NCBI GenBank assembly: GCA_963576735.1
Contig: OY755171.1
Span: forward strand, 5,270,001 to 5,334,000
Direction of reading: 5' to 3'
From: Bedellia somnulentella
Taxonomy: Eukaryota > Arthropoda > Insecta > Lepidoptera > Bedelliidae
DNA: 64,000 bases
The notes below the pieces were generated by a model. The model did no database searches. It was not told the DNA's origin and worked only from the letters and a program-made list of their open reading frames with translations. A program made the position numbers and the translations under genes. Positions 1 to 9,500 of this stretch are shown here, one piece after another; position 1 is the first letter of the stretch, and every line of letters starts with the position of its first letter.

Positions 1-88
1 GCAGGCCTTTCGCCGTTTTTTACGCATACACTGTCACATGACAAAGTACAAGTTAGCCCTGTGGGTTTCCTCACAATGTCTGTTTTTG
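1..88 (-). repeat. SINE C fragment (tRNA-derived SINE)
   Basis: Internal part of the SINE C family in reverse orientation, cut by the window edge. It matches the block shared by the fuller copies at 26843-27218 and 28011-28381 (GGCCTATCGCCGTTTTG-like and GTGGGTTTCCTCAC-like stretches). Neither the head nor the tail is present. Confidence 0.75.
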
Positions 89-100
89 TTCTATACATAC

Positions 101-343
101 ATACATACATATACTCACGGCTGTAATTCACTAGAAGGGGTAGCCAGAGCTAAGGAATTATAAATACCTCAGCCACTTTTGGAAGTTGAGTGAGGAAAAG
201 GTCGTAAAATAAAAGTTTTTGGTGATGGGTCTCCAACCGCATCGCCCAAAAATCCAATAAAAAGCCCCAATACCCTTAGTCGCTTCTTACGAAATCCGTG
301 GGTAGAAAGGGGTAGCGACATTCTAAGCCGGCACTACACGGCT
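101..343 (-). repeat. SINE A copy, near full length
   Basis: SINE A read on the minus strand starts GTGTAGTGYCGGCTTAGAA and ends CCGTGAGTATATGTATGTATG. Here the tail (CATACATACATATACTCACGG) lies on the left and the 5' end (CACTACACGG) on the right. More than 30 copies or fragments occur in the window. I saw no coding capacity. A weak B-box-like GGTTGGAGACC lies in the middle. Confidence 0.85.
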
Positions 344-579
344 TGTTCTATAACACATGAAAAATTCTAGTTACACAGCAAAATGGGTTGGCTGGAAATC
401 ATTTACGCTCTATAAATTGTGGCCTGAAACTCAAAAATCATTCGATAGACGCAAAACTGTATTTGTTTACGAAGGACTTTCTAAGGCAACTCTTTACTGC
501 TCGTTAAGGAAGATGCAGGCGCTCTTTGACGGATTTTTAAAAAACTTTCCCATTGTGTATAATCTTTATCATTTTATAA

Positions 580-786
580 TAATAACATAAACATAACATA
601 TAAACGTTCACGCCATTTATCCCCGAAGGGGTTGGCAGAGGTACCAATACTTCTGGACTCACATGGCAGCGCCATCTAGTGTCCAGAGAAGGTACCCACG
701 TTTTGCTTAGACAGTGTACTCACGTGATAGGGGGCAGGCCTATCGCCGTTTTGTACGAATACACTGTCACATGACTAAGTGCAACT
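580..786 (-). repeat. SINE C copy, subfamily 2, 5'-truncated
   Basis: Begins on the left with the inverted TTATG-rich tail and the ACGTTCACGCC motif, then runs through the CCCCGAAGGGG hairpin to the ACTGTCACATGACTAAGT block. The tRNA-derived head is missing. The internal hairpin arms are the TCTGGAC/GTCCAGA, ATGGC/GCCAT type (subfamily 2). Confidence 0.85.
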
Positions 787-1007
787 ATAATATAATAATA
801 ATTTACTATAAAAGTAGCATTTTTGTCTGTGAACTTTCTGAAGGTTGTGTTGCCTACATGGTCCACTCATTTATTAAAATCCTCGAATAGGACACTACAA
901 AAGGATCGCACTAAATAATAAAAAAAAATATACTATTACATTTTGATTCATATAAAGTTTTATTTTCGAAATTAAAATGTTTTGTTATTGAACTGTATCA
1001 AATAAGT

Positions 1008-1190
1008 ACATACTCTGCCACTTTTGGAAAGTTGAGTGGGGAAAAGATGGCAAAATAAAGGTTGTTGGTGATGTGTCTCCAACCGTATCGCCCAAAAATC
1101 CCTTAATAGCCCCAATACCGATAGTTGCCTTTTACGTACACCCAACAGAAGAAATGGGGTAGTGCTATTCTAAGCCGACACTACACAAAG
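1008..1190 (-). repeat. SINE A fragment (5' two thirds)
   Basis: Matches SINE A from the GCCACTTTTGGAAAGTTGAG block to the CACTACACA end. The tail part with CACGG and CATAC repeats is missing. Confidence 0.8.
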
Positions 1191-1574
1191 AAGTAACCTA
1201 GGAGAAAACAAATCTCATATTCCTAAGAAACACATTTACATGACCATAAGGCGGAAATAGAAGATTAAAACATTACGTATGTATACTATGTGCATATATT
1301 AAGTATGAAAACCACAATCTTGCTATAGCACTGTGGTGTCGCACTATTACTCAACATTCCGTTGAATTAGCTTGTTGAATATTTCATTAACATACAATAA
1401 TACGGAGTGCCTCCGCTTATCTTAATCTGGTGTAATCCTTAGACTATATTTTGGGTATACTTGCCTCAGTGGTTCAATAGTTAGAGCGTTCACAAGTAGC
1501 GCAACTTGGGTTCGATTCTTAGAGGATTGATATTCTCTACTTTAGAAGATGTGATGAATAGATACAGACATATA
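1191..1574. other. No gene seen; one tRNA-like stretch
   Basis: AT-rich sequence without a convincing reading frame. At about 1458-1535 there is an A-box-like CAATAGTTAGAGCG and, about 35 bases later, a B-box-like GGGTTCGATTC in the same direction. This could be the head of a decayed tRNA-derived SINE. I could not link it to families C or D. Confidence 0.35.
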
Positions 1575-1805
1575 TTTACTCACAGCAATAAACCCCAAAA
1601 CTTAGTACACAGAGCTTCATAATTAGGAATACTTTAGCTAATTTTGGAATTCAGGTGAAGAAAAGATACTACAATAAAGGATGATTGGTCATAAAGTCAT
1701 ATCGCCCAAAAATCTCTAAAATAACTTCAATATCCTTAAAATTCCTCTTACGATACATTAGGGAAGAAAACAGTCATTTCTACTCTAATCCGGTACTAAA
1801 CCGCT
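1575..1805 (-). repeat. SINE A copy, strongly diverged
   Basis: Retains the family order (ACTCACAGC, GAAGAAAAGATACTACAATAAAGG, ATCGCCCAAAAATC, TCTAATCCGGTACTA), but many positions have changed. It looks like one of the oldest SINE A copies here. Confidence 0.65.
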
Positions 1806-2493
1806 TAGTGTATTTTGATAATGATTGCTACTATATTTGTCAATTTCAGTTTTATCGTTTTGATATCCATATGTGCTCATTTGGAAACACTATGAAATAA
1901 TAAATAAATACCTATAAAATATGGTCTAAGAAGGACGAAACAATCTCCAGTAATGCGCGTCTCAAAAGGTGTTGAAATAGAGCCCTTTTCATACTACTGT
2001 TATACTTACTACAATTGCGTAGTGTTGGCAATTTGTTGCATTAAATAAGTATGGTACGTATGCAGTAAACATAACCCCAGATCTCTTTATATTTTTGAAT
2101 TATTTTTCTCATTTTCTTGTTTATATCTGTTTAGTTAGACTATTTATGATTTTACACTTATGTTTTACTCTGGTGTTCAGAGTAAATATTTTTCCCTAGT
2201 TTGCTTTGGATTTTGATAAAGGCTTCTATGACCGCCCTTTGCACAGAGACATTCTCATATGACTAGTCATATAAAAATTAAATCTCATAATGTAGCAAAC
2301 TCTATTCAAGATGTAAAAGATAGCAAACAAACTCACATGGCTAAGTACAACTAAGTGATGAGACAGAATATGCGTTCAAAGTTATATCCTCTAAGTATAA
2401 TGGTCAGACAAACATCTAGTACTCTGAACATCAAGTGATAATCTTAAGCAGCTAATGCAGCCTGACGTCTTTATCAATGTATAAAATATATTG
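1806..2493. other. Unassigned AT-rich flank of the DIRS element
   Basis: No reading frame, tRNA box or known repeat recognised. It ends at the left terminus of the DIRS element. Confidence 0.5.
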
Positions 2494-2508
2494 ATTATGT
2501 GCCTTTCG

Positions 2509-2660
2509 GAAAACACAGCATCGCTTGTGAAGAAGCAGTGTGAACTCACCTTTATCTTTGTACTTACTTAAGTTTGTCTGGTGTTTTTTCCCAGACATAA
2601 CCTCCCTGTTTGTCTATGAGCAGTCACCACAAGGCGGGAACCGGCTGTCAATGTCATTGC
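2509..2660 (+). repeat. DIRS left inverted terminal repeat
   Basis: About 152 bp that is nearly the exact reverse complement of 6203-6354. One difference is visible: AAGGCGGGAA here against the complement of AAGACGGGAA. The repeat begins at GAAAACACAGCATCGC and ends at GTCAATGTCATTGC. The segment outside it (2494-2508) is unique to this end but is copied in the internal complementary region. Confidence 0.92.
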
Positions 2661-2753
2661 GTGTGTTTTCTCGCCACCGAATAGATTATTTTTTTGTACT
2701 TTTACTTAAAATAAGTAATAATAGCCTTGTGTGTGTACGTTGTTACATAAAAA

Positions 2754-3840
2754 ATGAGTGAGGAAGTGAATTCTGGCCTGGAGAGCTCGGAACGCCCCGA
2801 ATTACGCCATCCTTCGACATCATCCTTATCTTCCAGTGACGAGGAGATTGAGGAGAGCGAACGCCCTTCTCATAAAAGAAAGGATGACCCTAGAATCGAA
2901 GCACTGATTAATCAAGTAAGTTTCCTCTCTAATCTTATATGCAGGGCCTCAGCGGCGGCTCGAAAAAGTGTTGTGAAACTAATGATGAACCATTTTTCTC
3001 TATACCGAACACAAGCAATAGTACCTTGGACCTAGGTCAATTTTCATTAGAAACAGATACTAGCAAATCTATTAAAGCAGCCCTTCCGGAAAGGTTGGCT
3101 AAGATAGTGAAGCTACAAAACTTTGGTCTGCCCTCATGGCGTGATATAAGGTACGCAAAAACGTTACAAACATTTTCGGCTAACCCGGGTTTACAGAACT
3201 GAAAATTAATGACGAATTATACCAATTAAGTAATACTAAAGATTACCTGGCTGGTACTGAAAATGTTATGGCTGGCTTATCTAATGCATTATTAGAAAAT
3301 AATGAACTTTTGCGTTCTGGACTTCAATCAGTTATTGATTGGGCATTTAAGTCTCCGGAGGACTTAAAGCCATGCTCTCTGGTAGAGAAAATCTCTCAAG
3401 CGGTTGGGAAAGGGTCCGAATATTATAAAACTTCTGAAGCCATCATGCAAGTTGTATGTGGGAAGCGCACAGAGTGTATTGAGAATAGAAGGGATAGGAT
3501 ATTAAAGGAGGTGACAAATAAATCTGTTCAGCTTGCCCTTAAAAACATCCCACCATCAGAAACAAACCTTCTTGATCAAGCAAAACTAAATTCACTTATT
3601 CAAAATTTTGGTGGTCCACTCCAGTGGTCCCGCTCCCTTAAAGGAAAAGATATAACTATAAATAAAACCACAACCATTCCTTTAAAAAGAAAGAATGATA
3701 ATTACAATCCAACTTATAATCCTTCTTATAAAAAACAAAAATACACCCAAAGTCTTGATCAAAACTCCAAATACTCTGCTAAGGGAAAAGGAAAAGGCAA
3801 AAAGTCTTCCTTTCGCCCCTCTGAGCGTGGAAAACAATGA
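2754..3840 (+). pseudogene. DIRS gag-like gene with two frameshifts
   Basis: Starts at an ATG about 95 bp inside the left repeat. The first part is rich in Ser, Glu and Asp with a basic SHKRKDDPR stretch. The middle includes a region around KAALPERLAKIVKL, and the end is very basic (GKGKGKKSSFRPSERGKQ), as expected for a nucleic-acid-binding gag tail. The reading frame changes near 2940 and again near 3190-3200, giving three open pieces (2754-2940, 2940-3200, 3200-3840), so full-length translation is unlikely. The stop codon at 3838-3840 lies 7 nt before the ATG of the pol frame. Confidence 0.8.
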
Positions 3841-3847
3841 CTTGAAG

Positions 3848-5512
3848 ATGGGGTTCAAGGGAGGGCAACTAAAACATTATACCTTGAAGTGGGAACAGCT
3901 CGGAGCAACCCCCTTCATCTTAAAAACTATCTCAGGGTCCCGGATACCCTTCATAAAGCGTCCACCCTTGTCTTACCCCAACAAAAAGATGATTCAACTA
4001 CTCAACACTGCACAATCCACAGAGATGGACTCCCAGATACAAGAGCTAAAGAACCTAAATGTCTTGGAAAAGGTTTCTACTTTGACTCCCGGTTTCTTCT
4101 CCAAAATGTTTTTAGGAAAGAAGAGCGATGGTGGGTTCAGACCTATCTTCGACCTTCGACACCTAAACAAATTTGTTCACACAAAACATTTTCACCTAAT
4201 AAATCAAGCTACAGTCCCAGAATTTCTTCAGAAAAACGACTGGCTAGTGAAGGTGGACATCAGTCAAGCCTACTTTCATCTACCTATAGCAAAAGCCCAC
4301 AGACCCTTTCTAAGGTTGTTTTACAACCAAGAAGTCCTACAAATGACATCCCTACCATTTGGCCTCTCATCAGCCCCAAGGCTGTTCTCCTCAGTAACCT
4401 GCTGGATTGCGGAAATCCTTCGCAGAAGGGGGATGAGGTTGCTAGTTTATATGGACGATTTCCTATTTGCTCATCAAAATCCGATAGAGCTAGCCAGACA
4501 AGCTGCGGAAGCTGTAACTCTTCTGGAATCACTAGGCTGGCTCCTGAACTACAAAAAATCCGTTCTAAAACCACAGAGGTCTTTGGATTTCCTTGGAATA
4601 ACCTGGGATTTAGACAAGAATGTGATGGCTCTCCCAGAGAAGAAACAAATTTCAGTTCGAATGGCCTTGAAAAAGACTCTGGTAAAAGGCAGTTGCAATC
4701 TTCGACTACTTCAGTGCCTGCTAGGTCACCTGAACTTTGCAAGCTTTGTGATCCCCAGGGGTCGCCTACATTGCCGACACTCACAAATATTTCTCAGATA
4801 CCTAGCACGAAGAAATCAACACACATCTTTTCCCATTCCAAGAGAGGCCTTGACGGATATGAGATGGTGGTTAACAAAGTTAGCCTTAACAGCCCCAATA
4901 CATCTGCCTCAGGTTTCTCACTTTCTAACCACAGACGCCTCCGACATAGGCTGGGGAGCAGTTCTCAATGGAATTACAATGTCAGGAACTTGGGATACTC
5001 ATCAGATACCTTGGCACTCGAACAAAAAGGAGATGTATGCAGTAGAATCCGCCATAAGAGATCAAGCTCGGAGCCTCGAAAGACGTCATGTTCTACTTCA
5101 GACAGACAACAAAACTATACTGGCATTCATCCGGAAGGAAGGAGGTACTCGCTCTATAGGTCTTATGAACCTTACCAGCTCTCTACTAGAAACATTAGAC
5201 AAATGGGACATAACTCTGACCGCCCAATATCTGCCAGGCAAATACAATACAATTGCGGACAGGCTTTCTCGGAAGCGTCCTGTTCCAGAGTGGCACTTGC
5301 TGCCCCTACTAACCTCGGAGGTATTTCAAAGATGGGGCAAGCCTGCAGTAGACCTCTTCGCATCAAGAGAGTCCGCCGTAGTACCAAATTACGTAAGTTT
5401 GGATTCTCGAGATTGCTCCGCTCTTTTCGTAGACGCTTTCTCTCAAGACTGGGATTATTGTCTAGCTTGGGTATTAAGGGCACTCCTAAACCTGCGTCTA
5501 GATCAATATTAG
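3848..5512 (+). CDS. DIRS pol: reverse transcriptase and RNase H (554 residues)
   Basis: Open from an ATG 7 nt after the gag stop; the frame is also open upstream within gag. It would copy element RNA into DNA and degrade the RNA strand. Reverse transcriptase motifs visible: FRPIFDLRHLN, the LPFGLSSAPRLFS block and the catalytic YMDD at about residues 201-204 (codons 4448-4459). RNase H follows: TTDASDIGWG with its Asp near residue 363, the Glu in NKKEMYAVES, the Asp in LLQTDNKT and a C-terminal GKYNTIADRLSR motif. The VDLFAS block that follows RNase H in DIRS and related elements is present. The frame then runs out at 5512 because of the recombinase deletion. The reverse transcriptase and RNase H regions look undamaged; the end is artificial. 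Confidence 0.9.
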   Translation: MGFKGGQLKHYTLKWEQLGATPFILKTISGSRIPFIKRPPLSYPNKKMIQLLNTAQSTEMDSQIQELKNLNVLEKVSTLTPGFFSKMFLGKKSDGGFRPIFDLRHLNKFVHTKHFHLINQATVPEFLQKNDWLVKVDISQAYFHLPIAKAHRPFLRLFYNQEVLQMTSLPFGLSSAPRLFSSVTCWIAEILRRRGMRLLVYMDDFLFAHQNPIELARQAAEAVTLLESLGWLLNYKKSVLKPQRSLDFLGITWDLDKNVMALPEKKQISVRMALKKTLVKGSCNLRLLQCLLGHLNFASFVIPRGRLHCRHSQIFLRYLARRNQHTSFPIPREALTDMRWWLTKLALTAPIHLPQVSHFLTTDASDIGWGAVLNGITMSGTWDTHQIPWHSNKKEMYAVESAIRDQARSLERRHVLLQTDNKTILAFIRKEGGTRSIGLMNLTSSLLETLDKWDITLTAQYLPGKYNTIADRLSRKRPVPEWHLLPLLTSEVFQRWGKPAVDLFASRESAVVPNYVSLDSRDCSALFVDAFSQDWDYCLAWVLRALLNLRLDQY

Positions 5513-5742
5513 GAGGCTTAGTTAGATCAGTCCTCAAAGATGCAGGAATTAATGCGTCACCTGGATCATGCCGCTCAGCTGTAGCTTCCCTAGCATGGCT
5601 AGAAAATAAACCGATACATGATATTCTTGAGAGAGGTAACTGGAAAGCAGTCGAAACCTTTAGAAACCATTACTGCCGAGAGATACTGACACAGGAACGC
5701 GACAATTCATCCTGTATACTTAATCAATTTGAAGCAATTTAA
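5480..5742 (+). pseudogene. DIRS tyrosine recombinase, C-terminal remnant
   Basis: In a different frame from pol, an open stretch encodes the last ~85 residues of a DIRS-type tyrosine recombinase. It includes the SPGSCRSAVASLAW region and RGNWKAVETFRNHYCREIL, where the Tyr of HYCRE (codon 5671-5673) is the expected nucleophile. The N-terminal and central part, with the first catalytic Arg box, is absent. Pol jumps directly from its post-RNase H block to this piece around 5466-5482, consistent with an internal deletion that also changed the frame. The family normally has a recombinase of roughly 300 residues. Confidence 0.8.
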
Positions 5743-6078
5743 CTTGGTTTATTATATGATTCTCTGATTCTTCTGATTCCGAATATGATCTCATAATTTA
5801 AATAATTACTAATTATTGACTTGTTTTAGGAAACAGGAATGTTCCTGACTAATGTTATCACTTTCATTCTAAGTTGTTGTGTTTAAATAAGTATTAAAGT
5901 CTTTAGTTTTTACTGTTTTGGAAGTATAACTATAATAAGTTCATAGGTTGATGAATCGATTGAAAAATGATTGAATGACTACCAATAATTTAAGTTGTTT
6001 AAAATATAATGTTAATTATATTTCTTATTTCAACATTGCGTGTGTTTTTTCCTAGTCACCAGCAGATAACAAACACGT
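5743..6078 (+). other. DIRS 3' untranslated region
   Basis: AT-rich sequence between the recombinase stop and the internal complementary region. No frame or motif recognised. Confidence 0.6.
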
Positions 6079-6177
6079 CTTCACAAGCGATGCTGTGTTT
6101 TCCGAAAGGCACATAATATACCCGTTTTACATAACAATAAAACGGTTATTATGGGCCGAGAGAAAACACAGCATCGC
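6079..6177. repeat. DIRS internal complementary region
   Basis: 6079-6117 is the exact reverse complement of the left terminus 2494-2532 (39 bp). 6113-6177 is the exact reverse complement of the right terminus 6339-6403 (65 bp). They overlap in ATAAT (6113-6117). In DIRS elements this region is known to template completion of both ends and circularisation. It shows the joined ends directly. Confidence 0.93.
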
Positions 6178-6202
6178 AATAAATATCTTCCTGGTGAAGA
6201 CA

Positions 6203-6354
6203 GCAATGACATTGACAGCCGGTTCCCGTCTTGTGGTGACTGCTCATAGACAAACAGGGAGGTTATGTCTGGGAAAAAACACCAGACAAACTTAAGTAAG
6301 TACAAAGATAAAGGTGAGTTCACACTGCTTCTTCACAAGCGATGCTGTGTTTTC
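6203..6354 (-). repeat. DIRS right inverted terminal repeat
   Basis: Reverse complement of 2509-2660. The outer 49 bp to 6403 (with CGGCCCATAATAACCG) are specific to this end and recur inverted in the internal complementary region. Confidence 0.92.
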
Positions 6355-6466
6355 TCTCGGCCCATAATAACCGTTTTATTGTTATGTAAAACGGGTATAT
6401 TATTAGACTTTTACTATATTATTATTTACTAGCTAGTGTCACTAGTTAACTGTGTAGTAACAGATT

Positions 6467-6706
6467 ACATACATACATACATATACTCACGGCTATAAAT
6501 CCCTTAACGGGGTAGCCAGAGCTTTGGAATGATATGATGATATGTTGATTGGGGAAAAGATGATAATAATAAACGTTTTTGGTGACGGGTCTCCAACCAC
6601 ATCGCCCAAAAATCACTTAAAAAACCCCTCTATACCCTTAGTCGCCTCTTACGATTACCCACGGGTAGAAATGGGGTAGTGTTATTCTAAGCCGACACTA
6701 CACGGC
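6467..6706 (-). repeat. SINE A copy with target-site duplication
   Basis: Near full length, tail on the left. TAACAGATT occurs at 6458-6466 and 6716-6724 and is a likely 9-bp duplication. About nine bases between the family 5' end and the right duplication are not family sequence. The left breakpoint of the large tandem duplication falls inside this copy, near 6619. Confidence 0.8.
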
Positions 6707-7017
6707 AACAGCTGATAACAGATTGCTATATGGCATAATAAATTTTTGCCTGTCATTTTCTGATGACTTGACTTGTTGATTTGAGGCTTTTTAAGTAATT
6801 GATAAGTTTGTGGTTTTGACTCAACACCACAACCCCCTGGTATCAAAATGTTTCCTGTGGGAACACTGATTTAATAAAGCTCTGTGTACCAATGAATGGG
6901 ATATAAAGCCGTGAGTAAAGTTTTACATTATTAAAAATAAATTGAGCATTAACATTTTTGTATGATAAATAACACAGTGCAAATATTGAAAGCCAATATT
7001 TCTAAGGCCTTGCTGTG

Positions 7018-7225
7018 GAGTGTCGGCTTAGAATAGCACTACCCCTTTTCTGTATTGGGGCTTTCAAGGGATTTTTGGCGATGCGGTAGGAGACCCATCA
7101 CCAACCGCCTTTATTTTACCATCCTTTCCCCACTAAAATTTTCCAAAAGTGGCCGAGGAATTTTTAATTCCTTAGCTCTGGCTAACCCTTCTAGGGAAAT
7201 ATAGCCGAGAGTATATGTATGTAAA
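7018..7225 (+). repeat. SINE A copy with small internal deletion
   Basis: Starts TGTCGGCTTAGAATAGC and ends AGTATATGTATGT. It lacks the stretch between CCCCTTTTCT and GTATTGGGGC that the duplicate at 15537-15780 retains, so this deletion happened after the duplication. Confidence 0.85.
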
Positions 7226-7637
7226 TAACACAGTGCAAATATGGTAAGCCAATATTTCTAAGGCTAGAAGTGAAACAAAATTATTATAACGCGATGACAG
7301 CAAAACAGAACAAGGAATAAAAAGCAACGGTATCCAATATCGCAATTCTTTTCAAAGTCAACTCCCCAGTACGCCCCTACATATCACTTAAGAGATAACA
7401 TATTTCAACATATAAGGCAGCTTCTTAGTCTTACTCAACGACAAAGGCAGGAAGGCTTTTACGTAACACCTAGTCCTACTAATTTACGATCTCAAGTCAC
7501 GTCTACCGGCTAAGTTGCTAGGAATCGTGTGCTGCTTTCTACTCCATTTAATTTTATAATAACGTAGGAAACATGTGGATTTCTTGTTTAGAATTAAATA
7601 TTTTCATTTAAAAATACGTATAACTAAACCCAGGATA

Positions 7638-7722
7638 TCGCGGGTTCAAGTCCTGCTGTTTTCGAAGTTTTTCTTTCCTTATTTGATTAGTAAAATTATC
7701 CCCACACAAAGTTTCATGCACA
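7638..7722 (+). repeat. SINE D relative, 3' part of tRNA head plus body
   Basis: GCGGGTTCAAGTCCTGC is a good B box and T-arm. It is followed by a TCTTTCCTT / GATTAGTA / TCCCCACA / TTTCATGCAC series that parallels the SINE D body. Here head and body are in the ordinary order, which fixes the natural direction of the family. The duplicate is at about 16191-16283. Confidence 0.6.
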
Positions 7723-7861
7723 ACAAAATCTAACATTTGACGAAAGTTCAATTTGCGTTTCACATTAAAGAACATTCATTAAGATCAAATAGTACGTGTA
7801 TAGGGCATGCATGTAGAAGTTGAAGAAACTCGCGAGGTTTGCAAGGGTCATACATAGTCTA

Positions 7862-8389
7862 TAATAATAATAATAATAAAACGTTTATTTCAGATAAGTC
7901 ACATTCATATTACATAAAATTCAAAACAATTAAATTAAAAATTAATTAAAATAAATAAATTAAATTAAATTAAACAAAAATAATAACAATTAAAAATTAC
8001 AATTAAAAATTAAACATCAGCTCGTAAATATTATATTTTAGTCAGTAAATGAATCATACTGCAATGATTCATGTACTGACAGTCAAATCTACCTGAAAAT
8101 GCCCTCAGAATGGTGTTGGGACTGGCCCGAACCCTACTCACCAGGGATGTGCACCTCTTTCACATGGTTGCATAAAAACAGTCAACCCCCGCCTCGGCGA
8201 ACATCCCTGATGCGCTACAGTATCGAGGCAGTCCCATCAACACCCGGAAAGCATTATTGTATTGAACACGAAGAGCGCTGTACTGCTTCTGCGTGTATGT
8301 CACCCACAGACTGCAGGTGTAGAATGATGTACAGTAAGATTTGAACAGAGTCAGCTTTACGTTTCTAGAACACCTGGCAAATGTCATAC
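7862..8389 (-). mobile_element. 5'-truncated LINE, end of ORF2 and 3' tail
   Basis: On the minus strand this encodes about the last 120 residues of a non-LTR reverse transcriptase protein. A conserved-looking block reads SALRVQYNNAFRVLMGLPR, then SASGMFAEAG. An in-frame TGA at 8162-8160 interrupts it, and the natural stop is at 8033-8031. A short 3' untranslated region ends in an ATT-repeat tail at 7862-7880. The corresponding place in the second duplication copy (near 16420) is uninterrupted, so this insertion probably followed the duplication. I place it in the Jockey/CR1-like group without assigning a clade. Confidence 0.8.
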
Positions 8390-8689
8390 CCATACCCCAG
8401 TAGACACTAATAGCGTGAGTGCTTGCGTCAATGTACATAATAACATTTTTATGAATTACTTACACATGATTTAATGAAGCAAATTGTATTGAAAAATTAA
8501 GTCTTTTCTCTCCTCTCCTTATTATGGCTAATTCACTTATGAGGATACTAATTGCTCACTGATTAATAAGATGGCAGGTTGAAATCCCATCACCTACTTC
8601 TCTTTTATTTCGACAGCTTTTTCCCATCAAGCTAAATACAAAAACTTGTATATGAATATTCAAATGATGCAGGTCTTCCTTTATGTGCT

Positions 8690-8935
8690 GTCTAGTGTCG
8701 GCTTAGAATAACACTACCCCATTTCTTCCGGTGGGTGTACGTAAGAGGCGGCTAACGGTATTGGGGGCTTTTAAGGGATTTTTGGGCGATGCGGTTGGAG
8801 ACCCATCACTAACAACCTTTATTTTACCATCTTTTCCCCGCACAACTTTCCAAAAGTGGCTGAGGAATTTCTAATTCCTTAGCTCTGGCTAATCCCTTCT
8901 AGGGATTTAAAGCCGTAAGTTTATGTATGTATGTT
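8690..8935 (+). repeat. SINE A copy, full length
   Basis: Runs from CTGTCTAGTGTCGGCTTAG to the ATGTATGTATG tail. Its duplicate is at 17245-17490. An upstream stretch (8560-8680) has a weak B-box-like GCAGGTTGAAATCCC but no clear A box. Confidence 0.85.
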
Positions 8936-9340
8936 TATATATGTTCCTTTATTAAGGAAAAGACTGATGTGTGATTATAATTTAAATTTGCGTAGTGTAA
9001 AATGATGAAAACCATCCATCTAATTTCATCTTATATGTTGACCGTAAATAGTTTGACAACCAAATGTATTTACTTGAAAATTTTATTGTTACATTTATGT
9101 TCCGTAACTGTTGGTCTGCTTGAAATACCAAAAAAAATTCATATAAACATGGTTCGGCGATGAAGTTAACTATACTTTTTTCAAAAAAGTAGCTGAGCGT
9201 TTTCTTTTTCCAAAGCTTTGTCTACCTCTTTATAGTATTTACTGACGTAAGTATAGTTAAATAAGTAATTATTTATTTATTTTAATTACCAACAGCGATA
9301 TCTTTAATAATATTAAATACTATATACTTAAATCTATAAC
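8936..9340. other. Unassigned part of the duplicated block
   Basis: AT-rich, no gene seen. It is also present in copy 2 at about 17490-17890. Confidence 0.5.
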
Positions 9341-9352
9341 TAATACTAGGCA

Positions 9353-9488
9353 TGAATAAAAGAGCATGTATGAAAAGATTTATGGATGTAGACGAAGCAA
9401 GAGAGGTTCGCCAGGATCATACAAAGTGGCGATCGATAGTCTCTGCCTACCCCAATGGGACTTAACGGCGTGAGTATATGTATGTATG
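9353..9488 (+). mobile_element. LINE B 3' end flanked by a 12-bp duplication
   Basis: Severely 5'-truncated insertion containing the C-terminal codons of LINE B ORF2 (VDEAREVRQD, then TKWRSIVSAYPNGT) and the tail GGCGTGAGTATATGTATG. TAATACTAGGCA stands at 9341-9352 and 9489-9500. The same insertion with the same duplication is in copy 2 (17903-18038, duplications 17891-17902 and 18039-18050), so it predates the tandem duplication. Confidence 0.9.
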
Positions 9489-9500
9489 TAATACTAGGCA

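Larger units (their letters stand above)
2494..6403 (+). mobile_element. DIRS-type tyrosine-recombinase retrotransposon, internally deleted
   Basis: Order seen: inverted terminal repeat, gag-like region, reverse transcriptase plus RNase H, a recombinase remnant, an internal complementary region and a second inverted terminal repeat. DIRS elements are known to integrate by a tyrosine recombinase through a circular DNA without a target-site duplication. The architecture here fits that exactly. The pentamer ATTAT occurs at the left edge (2494-2498) and the right edge (6399-6403), and its complement sits at the joint inside the internal complementary region (6113-6117). It is the likely crossover site. 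Most of the recombinase is deleted and gag has frameshifts, so this copy cannot move by itself. Confidence 0.92.

Noticed and set aside
357..590. 77-codon open frame
   Set aside because: No recognisable domain, lies between SINE fragments and overlaps a SINE C tail; probably chance.
4284..4784. 166-codon open frame on the minus strand within DIRS pol
   Set aside because: It lies opposite the reverse transcriptase, which has clear catalytic motifs; no features of its own.
5172..5537. 121-codon minus-strand frame at the end of DIRS pol
   Set aside because: Shadow of the RNase H region.
7018..7222. SINE A as a tRNA-derived SINE
   Set aside because: Only a weak B-box-like GGTTGGAGACC at an unusual distance from the start; the origin of its head is left open.
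8099..8344. 81-codon plus-strand frame
   Set aside because: Antisense to the C-terminal codons of a LINE fragment.
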